Assembly (NCBI RefSeq): GCF_001405015.1
Contig: NZ_CYZX01000013.1
Coordinates: 1 to 64,000 of the forward strand
Direction of reading: 5' to 3'
DNA from: Clostridium disporicum
GTDB lineage: Bacteria; Bacillota; Clostridia; Clostridiales; Clostridiaceae
Length of the DNA stretch: 64,000 bases
The notes under the pieces were generated by a model. The model ran no database searches. It worked only from the letters and a program-made list of their open reading frames with translations, and was not told the origin of the DNA. Every line of letters starts with the position of its first letter. Within the stretch, counting starts at the first letter, position 1. The position numbers and the translations under genes were made by a program. This document shows, one piece after another, positions 52,135 to 59,769 of this stretch.

Positions 52135-52902
52135 CTAAACTTCTTCAATATACTCTCTTACAATTTTTCTAATCTCATCAAATTGTTTATTAGTTGACTC
52201 ATTCTCCGATTTAAATTCAATAAGCTCCTTTAAATATCCTTGCCTTTCAACCGTTCTTATACTTTCATCGTATACAAGCCCAAATATAAGAGAAATATGT
52301 CCAACAACATTATCAACAGCAGTCTTTTTCAATGTTCTTAAGATTGTATCTCTTCTCTTAAAATTATCTAAAACTTCTTTTGTAACTTCTGAAGAACACA
52401 ACTCTTCATTTGTCACATTATAAATTTCCTCTGCTGGAATTATAGCATTTACTTTAAATATATCAATCTTATCTGCATCTCTTAGTATATTGCAAAATGT
52501 CTTATATCTTTCAGAAATACCTTCTTCTATTCTGTATGCGTTATGATTATCAATAACACATTTTATTAGATTATCTTCAGACATATCTTCTATAAAATTT
52601 CTTATTATTCCATCATTAAATAGAATTTCACTACCTAATTTAGCATGATTAACAGACTTAGGATCATTAAATGTTCCATATCTCTTTACTTGTTCAAATC
52701 TACCTACATCATGAAGAAGACCTGTTAGCCATGCTATATTAACTTCTTCATCACTTAACTTTAAACTTAATGCTATCTTTTCACACAGCTCACATACACG
52801 ATAAGTATGTTCTGTTTTAAGTCTTATTTTCTCATTATTTATATCATATTTTTCTACATAATCATTAAATGCTCTTAGAGCTTTTTCTCTATCTACTAAC
52901 AT
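52135..52902 (-). CDS. HD-domain metal-dependent phosphohydrolase
   Basis: A 255-residue HD-domain protein. The conserved histidine-aspartate pairs are seen in HTYRVCELCEKIALSL, LTGLLHDVGRFEQVKRYGTF, NHAKLGSEIL and DNHNAYRIEEG, followed by RDADKIDIF. This matches the single-domain HD hydrolases related to the HDIG group that act on nucleotides or phosphorylated compounds. There is no GYP motif. Convergent with asnB and divergent from the Crp-type gene. Substrate unknown. Confidence 0.85.
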   Translation of the reverse strand: MLVDREKALRAFNDYVEKYDINNEKIRLKTEHTYRVCELCEKIALSLKLSDEEVNIAWLTGLLHDVGRFEQVKRYGTFNDPKSVNHAKLGSEILFNDGIIRNFIEDMSEDNLIKCVIDNHNAYRIEEGISERYKTFCNILRDADKIDIFKVNAIIPAEEIYNVTNEELCSSEVTKEVLDNFKRRDTILRTLKKTAVDNVVGHISLIFGLVYDESIRTVERQGYLKELIEFKSENESTNKQFDEIRKIVREYIEEV

Positions 52903-52986
52903 ATTACTCCCCTTACCCCTAATAATAAAATAAATTAAAACTTTATTATATTATATCAATTTTCATAATTATAATATTTATATTTT

Positions 52987-52998
52987 GGACATTTGTCC
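52987..52998. promoter_or_regulatory. GGACATTTGTCC palindrome upstream of the Crp-type gene
   Basis: A perfect 12-bp palindrome about 80-90 bp upstream of the Crp/Fnr start in the divergent gap with the HD gene. It resembles a binding site for a Crp/Fnr-type dimer, possibly for autoregulation. A TATGATATAAT-like -10 region near 53040 is close downstream. Confidence 0.45.
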
Positions 52999-53077
52999 TT
53001 AAATTATTTTATATATCTTATTTATCATAATTTATATGATATAATCTATTTACTTTATTAATAAGGAGAGAATTAAA

Positions 53078-53710
53078 ATGAATAGTTTATCTTATCTTTT
53101 AGAAACTTGTCCTAGTCATATAAAGCAAGATTTTTTAAATATAACTTTTAATAGTTTTGATAAGATTTTATTTCAAAATGAAGCTGCTAATTCTGTCTAT
53201 ATAATAAAAAAAGGTAAAGTTAAAGTTTATTCTTTAACTCCTACTGGAGTTAAATACTTAGAAAGAATCTATTGCGAATATGAAATATTTGGTGAGTTAG
53301 AAATATTTATTGATAAGCCTATATTAAATTATGTAGAAGCATTAGAACCTTGTGAAGTAATAAAAATACCTAAAAAGTCTTTTTTAGACTGGATTAGATA
53401 TGATTCTGATTTTTCTTTATATATACATATACAATTGTCCCATAAGCTATATACTACCTCAATCAATAGTAAGGCAAATATAGTTTATCCTTTGAAATAT
53501 AGATTAGCGTTCTTTTTATGGCGTTTCCTAGAAGAACATGATTTAGACACTATACATAAAGATTTATTAGTAGAAGGTGTTGGGTCAAACATTAGAAGTG
53601 TTAACAGAATTATTAAAGAATTAAGTAATGATAATATAATTGATTATAATAAAGGGCACATTAAAGTAAAAGATATTAATAAACTACTTGATATAATTTT
53701 TTTCTGCTAA
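53078..53710 (+). CDS. Crp/Fnr-family transcriptional regulator
   Basis: A 210-residue regulator. The N-terminal cyclic-nucleotide-binding-like barrel covers about 10-125 (ANSVYIIKKGKVKVYSLTPT and FGELEIFIDKPILNYVEALE). The C-terminal winged HTH (about 140-205) includes EGVGSNIRSVNRIIKELSND. There is no N-terminal cysteine cluster as in Fnr, and residues typical of cAMP binding are not obvious, so the signal is unknown. A good AAGGAGAG site precedes the start. A divergent palindrome lies upstream, and cdd follows 48 bp after the stop. Confidence 0.88.
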   Translation: MNSLSYLLETCPSHIKQDFLNITFNSFDKILFQNEAANSVYIIKKGKVKVYSLTPTGVKYLERIYCEYEIFGELEIFIDKPILNYVEALEPCEVIKIPKKSFLDWIRYDSDFSLYIHIQLSHKLYTTSINSKANIVYPLKYRLAFFLWRFLEEHDLDTIHKDLLVEGVGSNIRSVNRIIKELSNDNIIDYNKGHIKVKDINKLLDIIFFC

Positions 53711-53758
53711 TTATGATTAAAATAATATAATCTTTTAATACTCATTAGGAGGGATACT

Positions 53759-54181
53759 ATGATAGATAAAAAACAATTAATAGAAAAGGCTTTTGCAGCT
53801 CAAGAATTTTGCTACACTCCATACTCAAACTTTGATGTAGGCGCAGCTTTACTATGTGATAACGGTAATATTTATACAGGTTGTAATATAGAAAATGCTG
53901 CATATACACCAACAAACTGTGCTGAAAGAACTGCTTTTTTCAAAGCAATCTCTGAAGGAGAAAAGAAATTTACTGCTATAGCTATTGTTGGTAATAAACA
54001 CGGTATTAAAGCTGGTGAAGGTGACTTCTGCGCTCCTTGTGCTGTATGCAGGCAAGTTATGGCAGAATTTTGCGATTTAGATACATTTAAAGTAATTATT
54101 GCTAAAAGTACAGAAGAATACTTAGAGTATACCCTTGGTGAACTTCTTCCTTTAGCTTTTACAGGAAAAAACTTAGAATAA
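53759..54181 (+). CDS. cdd: Cytidine deaminase
   Basis: A 140-residue homotetrameric-type cytidine deaminase that converts cytidine and deoxycytidine to uridine compounds in pyrimidine salvage. The zinc site is complete: TNCAERTAFFKAISEG provides Cys and the catalytic Glu, and CAPCAVCRQVMAEFC the two further Cys. The N-terminus QEFCYTPYSNFDVGAALLCD is the substrate-binding signature. A GGAGGG ribosome site precedes the ATG. It is followed by a hairpin and is probably transcribed with or after the Crp-type gene. Confidence 0.95.
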   Translation: MIDKKQLIEKAFAAQEFCYTPYSNFDVGAALLCDNGNIYTGCNIENAAYTPTNCAERTAFFKAISEGEKKFTAIAIVGNKHGIKAGEGDFCAPCAVCRQVMAEFCDLDTFKVIIAKSTEEYLEYTLGELLPLAFTGKNLE

Positions 54182-54185
54182 ATTT

Positions 54186-54225
54186 AAAAGACTGAAGTAC
54201 TAATGATTTAATACTTCAGTCTTTT
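54186..54225. terminator. Bidirectional terminator between cdd and the deformylase gene
   Basis: AAAAGACTGAAGTA (54186-54199) pairs with TACTTCAGTCTTTT, followed by T residues on the plus strand. It lies between two convergent stops. Confidence 0.85.
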
Positions 54226-54231
54226 TCTAAT

Positions 54232-54642
54232 TTATATTATTATACCTTCAAAATGATCAATTTCATGTTGTATAATCTGTGCTGTAAATCCATTAAAAAT
54301 TTGTTTATGCTTTTTAAAATCTCTATCGAAATATTCTACCTCTATTGTTTCATATCTCTTTGTTTTTCTAAAGCCAGTTAAAGATAAACAGCTTTCTTCT
54401 GTTTCATAAGCTTTTTCCTTTTTTAATATAACTGGATTTATCATAGGAACTATAATATTACCTATACTAAACACTAATATACGCTTTTTAACTCCTATCA
54501 TATTAGCTGCCATACCTACACAATATTCTAAATTTACTCTTAATGTATCTATTAAATCATCAACAACTGCAATATCATTTTTAGTTGCAGGTTCTGACTT
54601 TTGCGATAAAAATAATACATCCTTCATAATTGGTCTTATCAT
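54232..54642 (-). CDS. Peptide deformylase-like protein with altered motifs
   Basis: A 136-residue short deformylase-fold protein. Motif III is QHEIDHFEGIII, with both zinc histidines and the catalytic Glu present. Motif II reads EESCLSLTG where the norm is EGCLS, so the metal Cys is present but the Gly is Ser. Motif I reads CVGMAANMIGV instead of GxGLAAxQ, so the catalytic Gln is a Met. This short group is known in clostridia and may have altered activity. It would normally remove formyl groups from new proteins. It may not be the main deformylase; an additional def gene should exist elsewhere. Confidence 0.8.
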   Translation of the reverse strand: MIRPIMKDVLFLSQKSEPATKNDIAVVDDLIDTLRVNLEYCVGMAANMIGVKKRILVFSIGNIIVPMINPVILKKEKAYETEESCLSLTGFRKTKRYETIEVEYFDRDFKKHKQIFNGFTAQIIQHEIDHFEGIII

Positions 54643-54737
54643 ATTAACTCCAACCTTTCTAATTTCTATCTCTCATTATATATCAAAATTTATTTTAAAC
54701 ATATTTAATTATACACATTATTTATTTCTTAAATCAA

Positions 54738-54782
54738 AAGAGACTGTAGATTAAAGTTAATTCTTCACCTCTACAGTCTCTT
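54738..54782. terminator. Hairpin after the 44-residue protein gene
   Basis: AAGAGACTGTAG (54738-54749) pairs perfectly with CTACAGTCTCTT (54771-54782). It sits just downstream of the small gene at 54798 on the minus strand. Confidence 0.85.
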
Positions 54783-54797
54783 AATTAATAACACATA

Positions 54798-54932
54798 TTA
54801 TTTATAATCTGTCTTGGTAGATGGTTCATCTTCTCCAAAAGGAGTATTTTCAAGAGCTTTATTTCTTACATCTTGAGCGTAATTTGAAGATGATGGATCA
54901 GTGTTGACCTTACTATTTTTTTTATTTTTCAT
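54798..54932 (-). CDS. 44-residue hydrophilic protein
   Basis: ATG at 54932 with TAGGAGG at good spacing and its own terminator. The product starts MKNKKNSKVNTDPSSSNYAQ and ends EDEPSTKTDYK. It is strongly hydrophilic and disordered, rich in Asn, Lys, Asp and Ser, without cysteines or a membrane segment. The composition is reminiscent of small spore proteins, but it matches no SASP type I can name. Isolated, flanked by hairpins on both sides. Function unknown. Confidence 0.7.
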   Translation of the reverse strand: MKNKKNSKVNTDPSSSNYAQDVRNKALENTPFGEDEPSTKTDYK

Positions 54933-55070
54933 AGTAATACCTCCTATAATTATAAATTAAATGTATTCTCTAATTTAGCTTATCCATTTCTTTAAATATT
55001 TATATATTAATTTAAATTTTCATAAAGTTACTATCTAATTTATGAGAATATAGCTTTCCTAAAATAAAAA

Positions 55071-55094
55071 CACCTACAAAATTAATTGTAGGTG
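55071..55094 (-). terminator. Terminator after the NERD/HRDC gene
   Basis: CACCTACA (55071-55078) pairs with TGTAGGTG (55087-55094). On the minus strand it is followed by a T-run, 40 bp beyond the stop of the NERD/HRDC gene. Confidence 0.85.
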
Positions 55095-55133
55095 CTATTA
55101 AAGCATAACTTATAATTATTTTTAAAATATACT

Positions 55134-56210
55134 CTATTCTCTAAGTATATCTATTATATCCTGACCATACTTATCAATCTTACTAGGTCCAAAACCTATT
55201 ATTTGAATAAGCTTCTTTTTATTATCTGGATTAAGCTTAATTATTTCCTCTATCATTTCATCATTATATATATAATACGGCTTAATATTTTCTTCTCTAG
55301 CTTTATAAGTTCTATATTTCTTAAGCTCATCAACTAACTGTTCATAAGACTTTACTTTATCTAAAACCTCATTATTTAAATTTTCATCAATAACTTCTTC
55401 TTTAGAGCTATATCCAATATCCTCTATAATAGATTTTTCTTCTAATTTTACTTCTATAAAATCTATTTCAGTTAAATTGTATTTTTTATTATAATCATAT
55501 TTTATATCAATGTTATTTGCTATAAAATATTCAGCTATTTTCTTCATCTTATCTTCAAACATTTTTTTCTCTTTACTGTAGCAACTTAATTTTCTATTTA
55601 TAAGTTCTGTTAACTCATCATAAGTAAAAATCTCATATTTAACTTTCTTAGGTGCTTTACTCTTATTAACTATACTCTTATCATTTGATACAATAACGCT
55701 CGAAAAAATAGGTAATGTTTTAATTATTCCAGCTTCTATTAAAAGATCTCTAACTACTTTTACATTTTTATTATTTTGTAATATAGGACTAATAACTTTC
55801 TCGCTATCTATAATCTTATTATTTTTATCTTTTATATATCTAACAAAGTCTCCTGCTTCATTTATATGTATCTCTCCATTAAGCCCCTTAGTCTCTAATA
55901 TCATAACAAACCTAGTTGTAATTACTATAAAGTCTAATTGTGCTATATAATCTCCATCCTTTATTTTTATATCATGTAAACATATCATCGGTATAGAAGA
56001 ATTCTTTAATTCAAGATACACATTCTTTTCACCTTGTATTACATTTTTTAAAAATTCTATATCTCTTTCTATATATTTAACCTTACTAGACTTAACCTTA
56101 TTTTTTAACTCTAATAAGTCACTTAATTCTTTATTTTCTTCTTTAAAATCTTTATAAAACACTGGTGTTTTTATTTCTCTTATGCCAAATAAATTTTTAA
56201 ATATTGCCAT
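55134..56210 (-). CDS. NERD-domain nuclease-like protein with C-terminal HRDC-like domain
   Basis: A 358-residue cytoplasmic protein. The NERD domain (about 55-180) contains YLELKNSSIPMICLHDIKIK, and QLDFIVITTRFVMILETKGL gives the D...E.K core expected of this nuclease fold. A coiled linker follows (about 190-280), and the last 80 residues look like an HRDC-type nucleic-acid-binding domain (KPYYIYNDEMIEEIIKLNPD and GFGPSKIDKYGQDI). Such fusions may nick or bind DNA. A 5'-truncated paralogue lies at 27488-27952. Downstream lies its own terminator. Confidence 0.85.
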   Translation of the reverse strand: MAIFKNLFGIREIKTPVFYKDFKEENKELSDLLELKNKVKSSKVKYIERDIEFLKNVIQGEKNVYLELKNSSIPMICLHDIKIKDGDYIAQLDFIVITTRFVMILETKGLNGEIHINEAGDFVRYIKDKNNKIIDSEKVISPILQNNKNVKVVRDLLIEAGIIKTLPIFSSVIVSNDKSIVNKSKAPKKVKYEIFTYDELTELINRKLSCYSKEKKMFEDKMKKIAEYFIANNIDIKYDYNKKYNLTEIDFIEVKLEEKSIIEDIGYSSKEEVIDENLNNEVLDKVKSYEQLVDELKKYRTYKAREENIKPYYIYNDEMIEEIIKLNPDNKKKLIQIIGFGPSKIDKYGQDIIDILRE

Positions 56211-56287
56211 CTCTATACGTCCTCCTTATGTAAATATTATAGCATATTTTCTATATAAGTTAATATTTAGCACAAGAAGAACAAAAA

Positions 56288-56370
56288 TAAAATGCAAAGC
56301 ACTTTGGTGAAAAGTAGCCTTTTCACTTCGACGAAGTCGACCTTTCACCTGTGAGCTTTGCAAACAATTT
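56288..56370. repeat. Nested palindromic element downstream of the two-component kinase
   Basis: The outer stem TGCAAAGC (56293-56300) pairs with GCTTTGCA (56355-56362), extended by AATAAA and TTTATT. Inside, GTGAAAAG (56307-56314) pairs with CTTTTCAC (56319-56326), and TCGAC/GTCGA (56328-56340) makes a second hairpin. The left edge AAATAAAATGCAAAGC matches the edge of the element at 3545, and the GTGAAAA words match the element at 9685. It lies just beyond the kinase stop and may terminate it. Confidence 0.75.
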
Positions 56371-56374
56371 ATTC

Positions 56375-59300
56375 CTATTGTCTTACAGGTAATATAATAA
56401 TAAATTCACTACCTTTACCTAATTCACTTTCTACCCAAATAATACCATTATGAAGTTCTATTAATTGTTTACTTAAAGTTAATCCTAATCCACTTCCACC
56501 ATGTTCTTCGGTACTCTCTGAGTATGTCTGTGAAAATCTATCAAAAATACTCTTATGATACTTAGGATCTATTCCTATTCCATTATCTTTTACAGATATT
56601 TTTATCCTATCACCTAAATCCCATATGAAAACTTGAATTATTCCATCTCTATTTGTAAATTTAATAGCATTTGATATTAAATTCATTATAACTCTTTCAA
56701 TTTCTATATCATCACACTCTATTATCTTTTCTTCTATAAAAGGTTCAATAATAAGTTCAATACCATTTTCTTCAATTAATTCCTTCATAGATAATGCTAG
56801 TTCTTCAACTAAATATACTATATCATGTTGCTTAAAATTCAACCTGTATGTTCCAGACTCTATCTTAGACGTATATATTATATTATCTATTAGATTCATA
56901 AGCCTTGTACAATTTCTCTTTATACTATTCATATAATAAGCCATTTTTTCCTTAGGAATTTTCTGTTCTTGATTATTTAAATTTTCTATAACCTTTTGAG
57001 TAGATGATATTATATTTAATGGAGTTCTTAATTCATGTGATAGATTTATGAAGTAATTATTTTTATATTTTTCATGACTTAATAATTTTGAATATAGAAC
57101 ATTATTTTCAATTAACTTATTATTTAATTCTAGTGTCCTTTGTTTTACCATACTATCTAATATTTTAACCCTATTCCATATTACATAAATTATAATAATT
57201 ACTAATGTACCATAACAAAAATAAGCAAAATGAGTTTTCCATGGTGGATTATCTATTTTAATCTTAATACTCGTAGGCTCACTCCACTTACCACTAGAAT
57301 TCCTAGCTGCTATTTGAAATACATATTCTCCTGGGTTAATATTTGTATAATTAATACTAGTTTTACTCTCTGAAAATACCCACTCTTTATCTAGTCCAAA
57401 TAATCTATATGCATAATTTATTTTTCTATTATCTTTATAATCTGGCAAAAAGAATTCAAACTCTAATTGATTGTTTTTATAATCTAACTTTATTTCATCA
57501 GATATAATTAACTTTCCATAATTAGTAGATAATGATTCAATTTGAACATTTGGTATAAATTCTTTTTCATTTATTTGTTCTGGTCTAAAGCTTGTTAGTC
57601 CGTTTATTCCACCAAAAAACATTTCTCCACTATTGCTTTTAAAATAAGCATACTGATTAAATTCATTTCCTTGAATGCCATCAGCACTCTCATAGTTTAT
57701 AAACTTTTCTTCTTCTATATTAAATTTAGTAATTCCATAGTTAGTACTAGCCCATAAATACTCTTCATCTTCTAGTAAAATTCCATATACAAAATTATTA
57801 GGTAATCCGTCTTCCTCTGTATATCGCTTATACTCTTCACTTTCCTTATTAAACTTGATTATACCATAATCAGTAGCTAACCAAATGTTCCCCTTAGAAT
57901 CAGAATTTATTGAAATAATATAATTATATGTATTGTTACTCGCTTCTTTATTCTCCCCAAAATAATTGTATTTTTTAATCTCTGCTGTCTTTTTATTAAA
58001 TCTTATTAGCCCATCTTCTATACTACCTGCAATCCATATCATTCCATCCTTATCTTCATGGATATCATTAAAAAATAATTTATTTACTCCAGCATCCATA
58101 AAACTTTGTGAATAGTTACCAAACTTCCCATTTCTATCAGAAATTCCTATACCATCCCTTGTTCCTATCCATAGTATTCCTTCACTATCTATAAGTAAAG
58201 TTCTTACATCATTACAAGGTAATCCACTTTCTTCTCTATACTGAATTTTCTCCTTTGTATTTTTATTATACTTATCTAAGCCATTTTCAGTAGCTATCCA
58301 AATCTCATCATCTATTCCAGTAATATCTCTAACTAAGTTATTACTAATATAAAATTCCCCATCATAGTCTTCTATCTGGTCAACTCTTATTAATTTATTA
58401 TTTTTTCTATCAAAAACATTTAATCCATCAAACATTGTGCCTATCCATAAAATTCCATCATTATCTTCATATATTCCTGATATGTTGTCAGAGCTTAAAG
58501 AGTTATTATCAAATGGATCTGCTTTATAATAATTAAATAAATTTTCTGGATTAAATAAACTTATCCCTTCACTAGTCCCTATCCAAATCGCTCCTGAACT
58601 ATCCTCACAAATAGTCATTGTATCATTACTAATTAGACTACCTAAGTTATATCTAGAAGATTTATATTTAATAAATTTTTTCTCTTCTTCAATGAATTTA
58701 CTAAAACCATTATCAGTAGCTACCCATACGTCCCCCCTACTATCTCTTAATATATCTCTTATATAGGAACCTGGAATTCCACTATCAAGACCAGGCATGA
58801 ACTTTTCTATAGCTCCTGTTTCCAAATTTAACTTATTTAGTCCTCCATAATAAGTTCCAACCCATAAATATCCTAGATTATCGGCATGTAAACTATAAAT
58901 AAAATTATGACTTATACTATTTTCGTCATCTTCATGTGCAAAATATCTTTCCAATATCCCAGTTTTATTATTAATTCTATTTAATCCATTTCTTGTTCCT
59001 ACCCAATAATTTCCGTATACATCTTCTGTTAATGAATATACTTCTTGATTGCTCAATGAACTATTGTAATCTTCTGAATTATATATTCTTATAAAATTAT
59101 CATTTTCTCTGTCATAAATATTTAATCCATCATTAGTTCCTACTAAAATATCTCCCTTTTTACTTACCATTATTGCTCTAATTCTATAATGCGAAATATT
59201 ACATCCATTTTCATTTGGTAAATAATTTGTTATTTCATCAGTTATCGTATTTATCTTGCTTAATCCAGCAGTAGTTCCTACCCATATATTTCCATCTAAA

Positions 59301-59602
59301 TCCTCTTTTAAATCTGTTATTGAATTTCCACTTATACTATTTTCTTTATGATTATATTTATATACTTGAAACTTACTTCCATTATATTTATTTAACCCAT
59401 CACCAGTTCCAATCCACATATATCCTTTTCTATCTTGAATTATAGTAGAAACACTAATTTGTGATAATCCATCATCAGTTGTTATACGCTTGAAATTTCG
59501 ATTTGCATCATTAACAACTGCATAGGTTTTATCAACTATACAATTAAAAATTACAATTATGAATAATATTACAATCAATATACTTTTATATTTATTATTC
59601 AT
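56375..59602 (-). CDS. Large two-component sensor kinase with beta-propeller sensor
   Basis: A 1075-residue membrane kinase. A signal helix precedes a double beta-propeller made of many Reg_prop repeats (GYMWIGTGDGLNKYN, GNIWVGTTAGLSK, YLWVGTYYGGLNK and others) to about residue 690, and then a Y_Y_Y domain (YRLFGLDKEWVFSESKTSI). A membrane helix near 795 (FAYFCYGTLVIIIIYVIWNR) leads to HisKA with NLSHELRTPLNIISS and a HATPase with NLISNAIKFTNRDG and GSGLGLTLSKQLIE. There is no receiver or AraC output domain, unlike the hybrid sensors of Bacteroides. No response regulator is nearby. Its stop lies 4 bp from the palindrome at 56288. Confidence 0.92.
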   Translation of the reverse strand: MNNKYKSILIVILFIIVIFNCIVDKTYAVVNDANRNFKRITTDDGLSQISVSTIIQDRKGYMWIGTGDGLNKYNGSKFQVYKYNHKENSISGNSITDLKEDLDGNIWVGTTAGLSKINTITDEITNYLPNENGCNISHYRIRAIMVSKKGDILVGTNDGLNIYDRENDNFIRIYNSEDYNSSLSNQEVYSLTEDVYGNYWVGTRNGLNRINNKTGILERYFAHEDDENSISHNFIYSLHADNLGYLWVGTYYGGLNKLNLETGAIEKFMPGLDSGIPGSYIRDILRDSRGDVWVATDNGFSKFIEEEKKFIKYKSSRYNLGSLISNDTMTICEDSSGAIWIGTSEGISLFNPENLFNYYKADPFDNNSLSSDNISGIYEDNDGILWIGTMFDGLNVFDRKNNKLIRVDQIEDYDGEFYISNNLVRDITGIDDEIWIATENGLDKYNKNTKEKIQYREESGLPCNDVRTLLIDSEGILWIGTRDGIGISDRNGKFGNYSQSFMDAGVNKLFFNDIHEDKDGMIWIAGSIEDGLIRFNKKTAEIKKYNYFGENKEASNNTYNYIISINSDSKGNIWLATDYGIIKFNKESEEYKRYTEEDGLPNNFVYGILLEDEEYLWASTNYGITKFNIEEEKFINYESADGIQGNEFNQYAYFKSNSGEMFFGGINGLTSFRPEQINEKEFIPNVQIESLSTNYGKLIISDEIKLDYKNNQLEFEFFLPDYKDNRKINYAYRLFGLDKEWVFSESKTSINYTNINPGEYVFQIAARNSSGKWSEPTSIKIKIDNPPWKTHFAYFCYGTLVIIIIYVIWNRVKILDSMVKQRTLELNNKLIENNVLYSKLLSHEKYKNNYFINLSHELRTPLNIISSTQKVIENLNNQEQKIPKEKMAYYMNSIKRNCTRLMNLIDNIIYTSKIESGTYRLNFKQHDIVYLVEELALSMKELIEENGIELIIEPFIEEKIIECDDIEIERVIMNLISNAIKFTNRDGIIQVFIWDLGDRIKISVKDNGIGIDPKYHKSIFDRFSQTYSESTEEHGGSGLGLTLSKQLIELHNGIIWVESELGKGSEFIIILPVRQ

Positions 59603-59703
59603 ACTTTTTCCCCATCCTTATTTTCCTTATATTTCCTTTTTATTAATTATATCATTTTATTTGATTTTTTTACAATAAATATGATTTTATTACATATAAA
59701 AAC

Positions 59704-59745
59704 AAAAAAAGGATATCTCCAATACATTTTTAGAGATACCTTCTT
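59704..59745 (-). terminator. Terminator after the TPR-GAF-GGDEF gene
   Basis: AAAAAAGG and TATCTC pair with GAGATA and CCTTCTTT across a loop, just downstream of the diguanylate cyclase stop. It separates that gene from the propeller kinase. Confidence 0.7.
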
Positions 59746-59769
59746 TGAATATTATCTAATATGCTTTTA

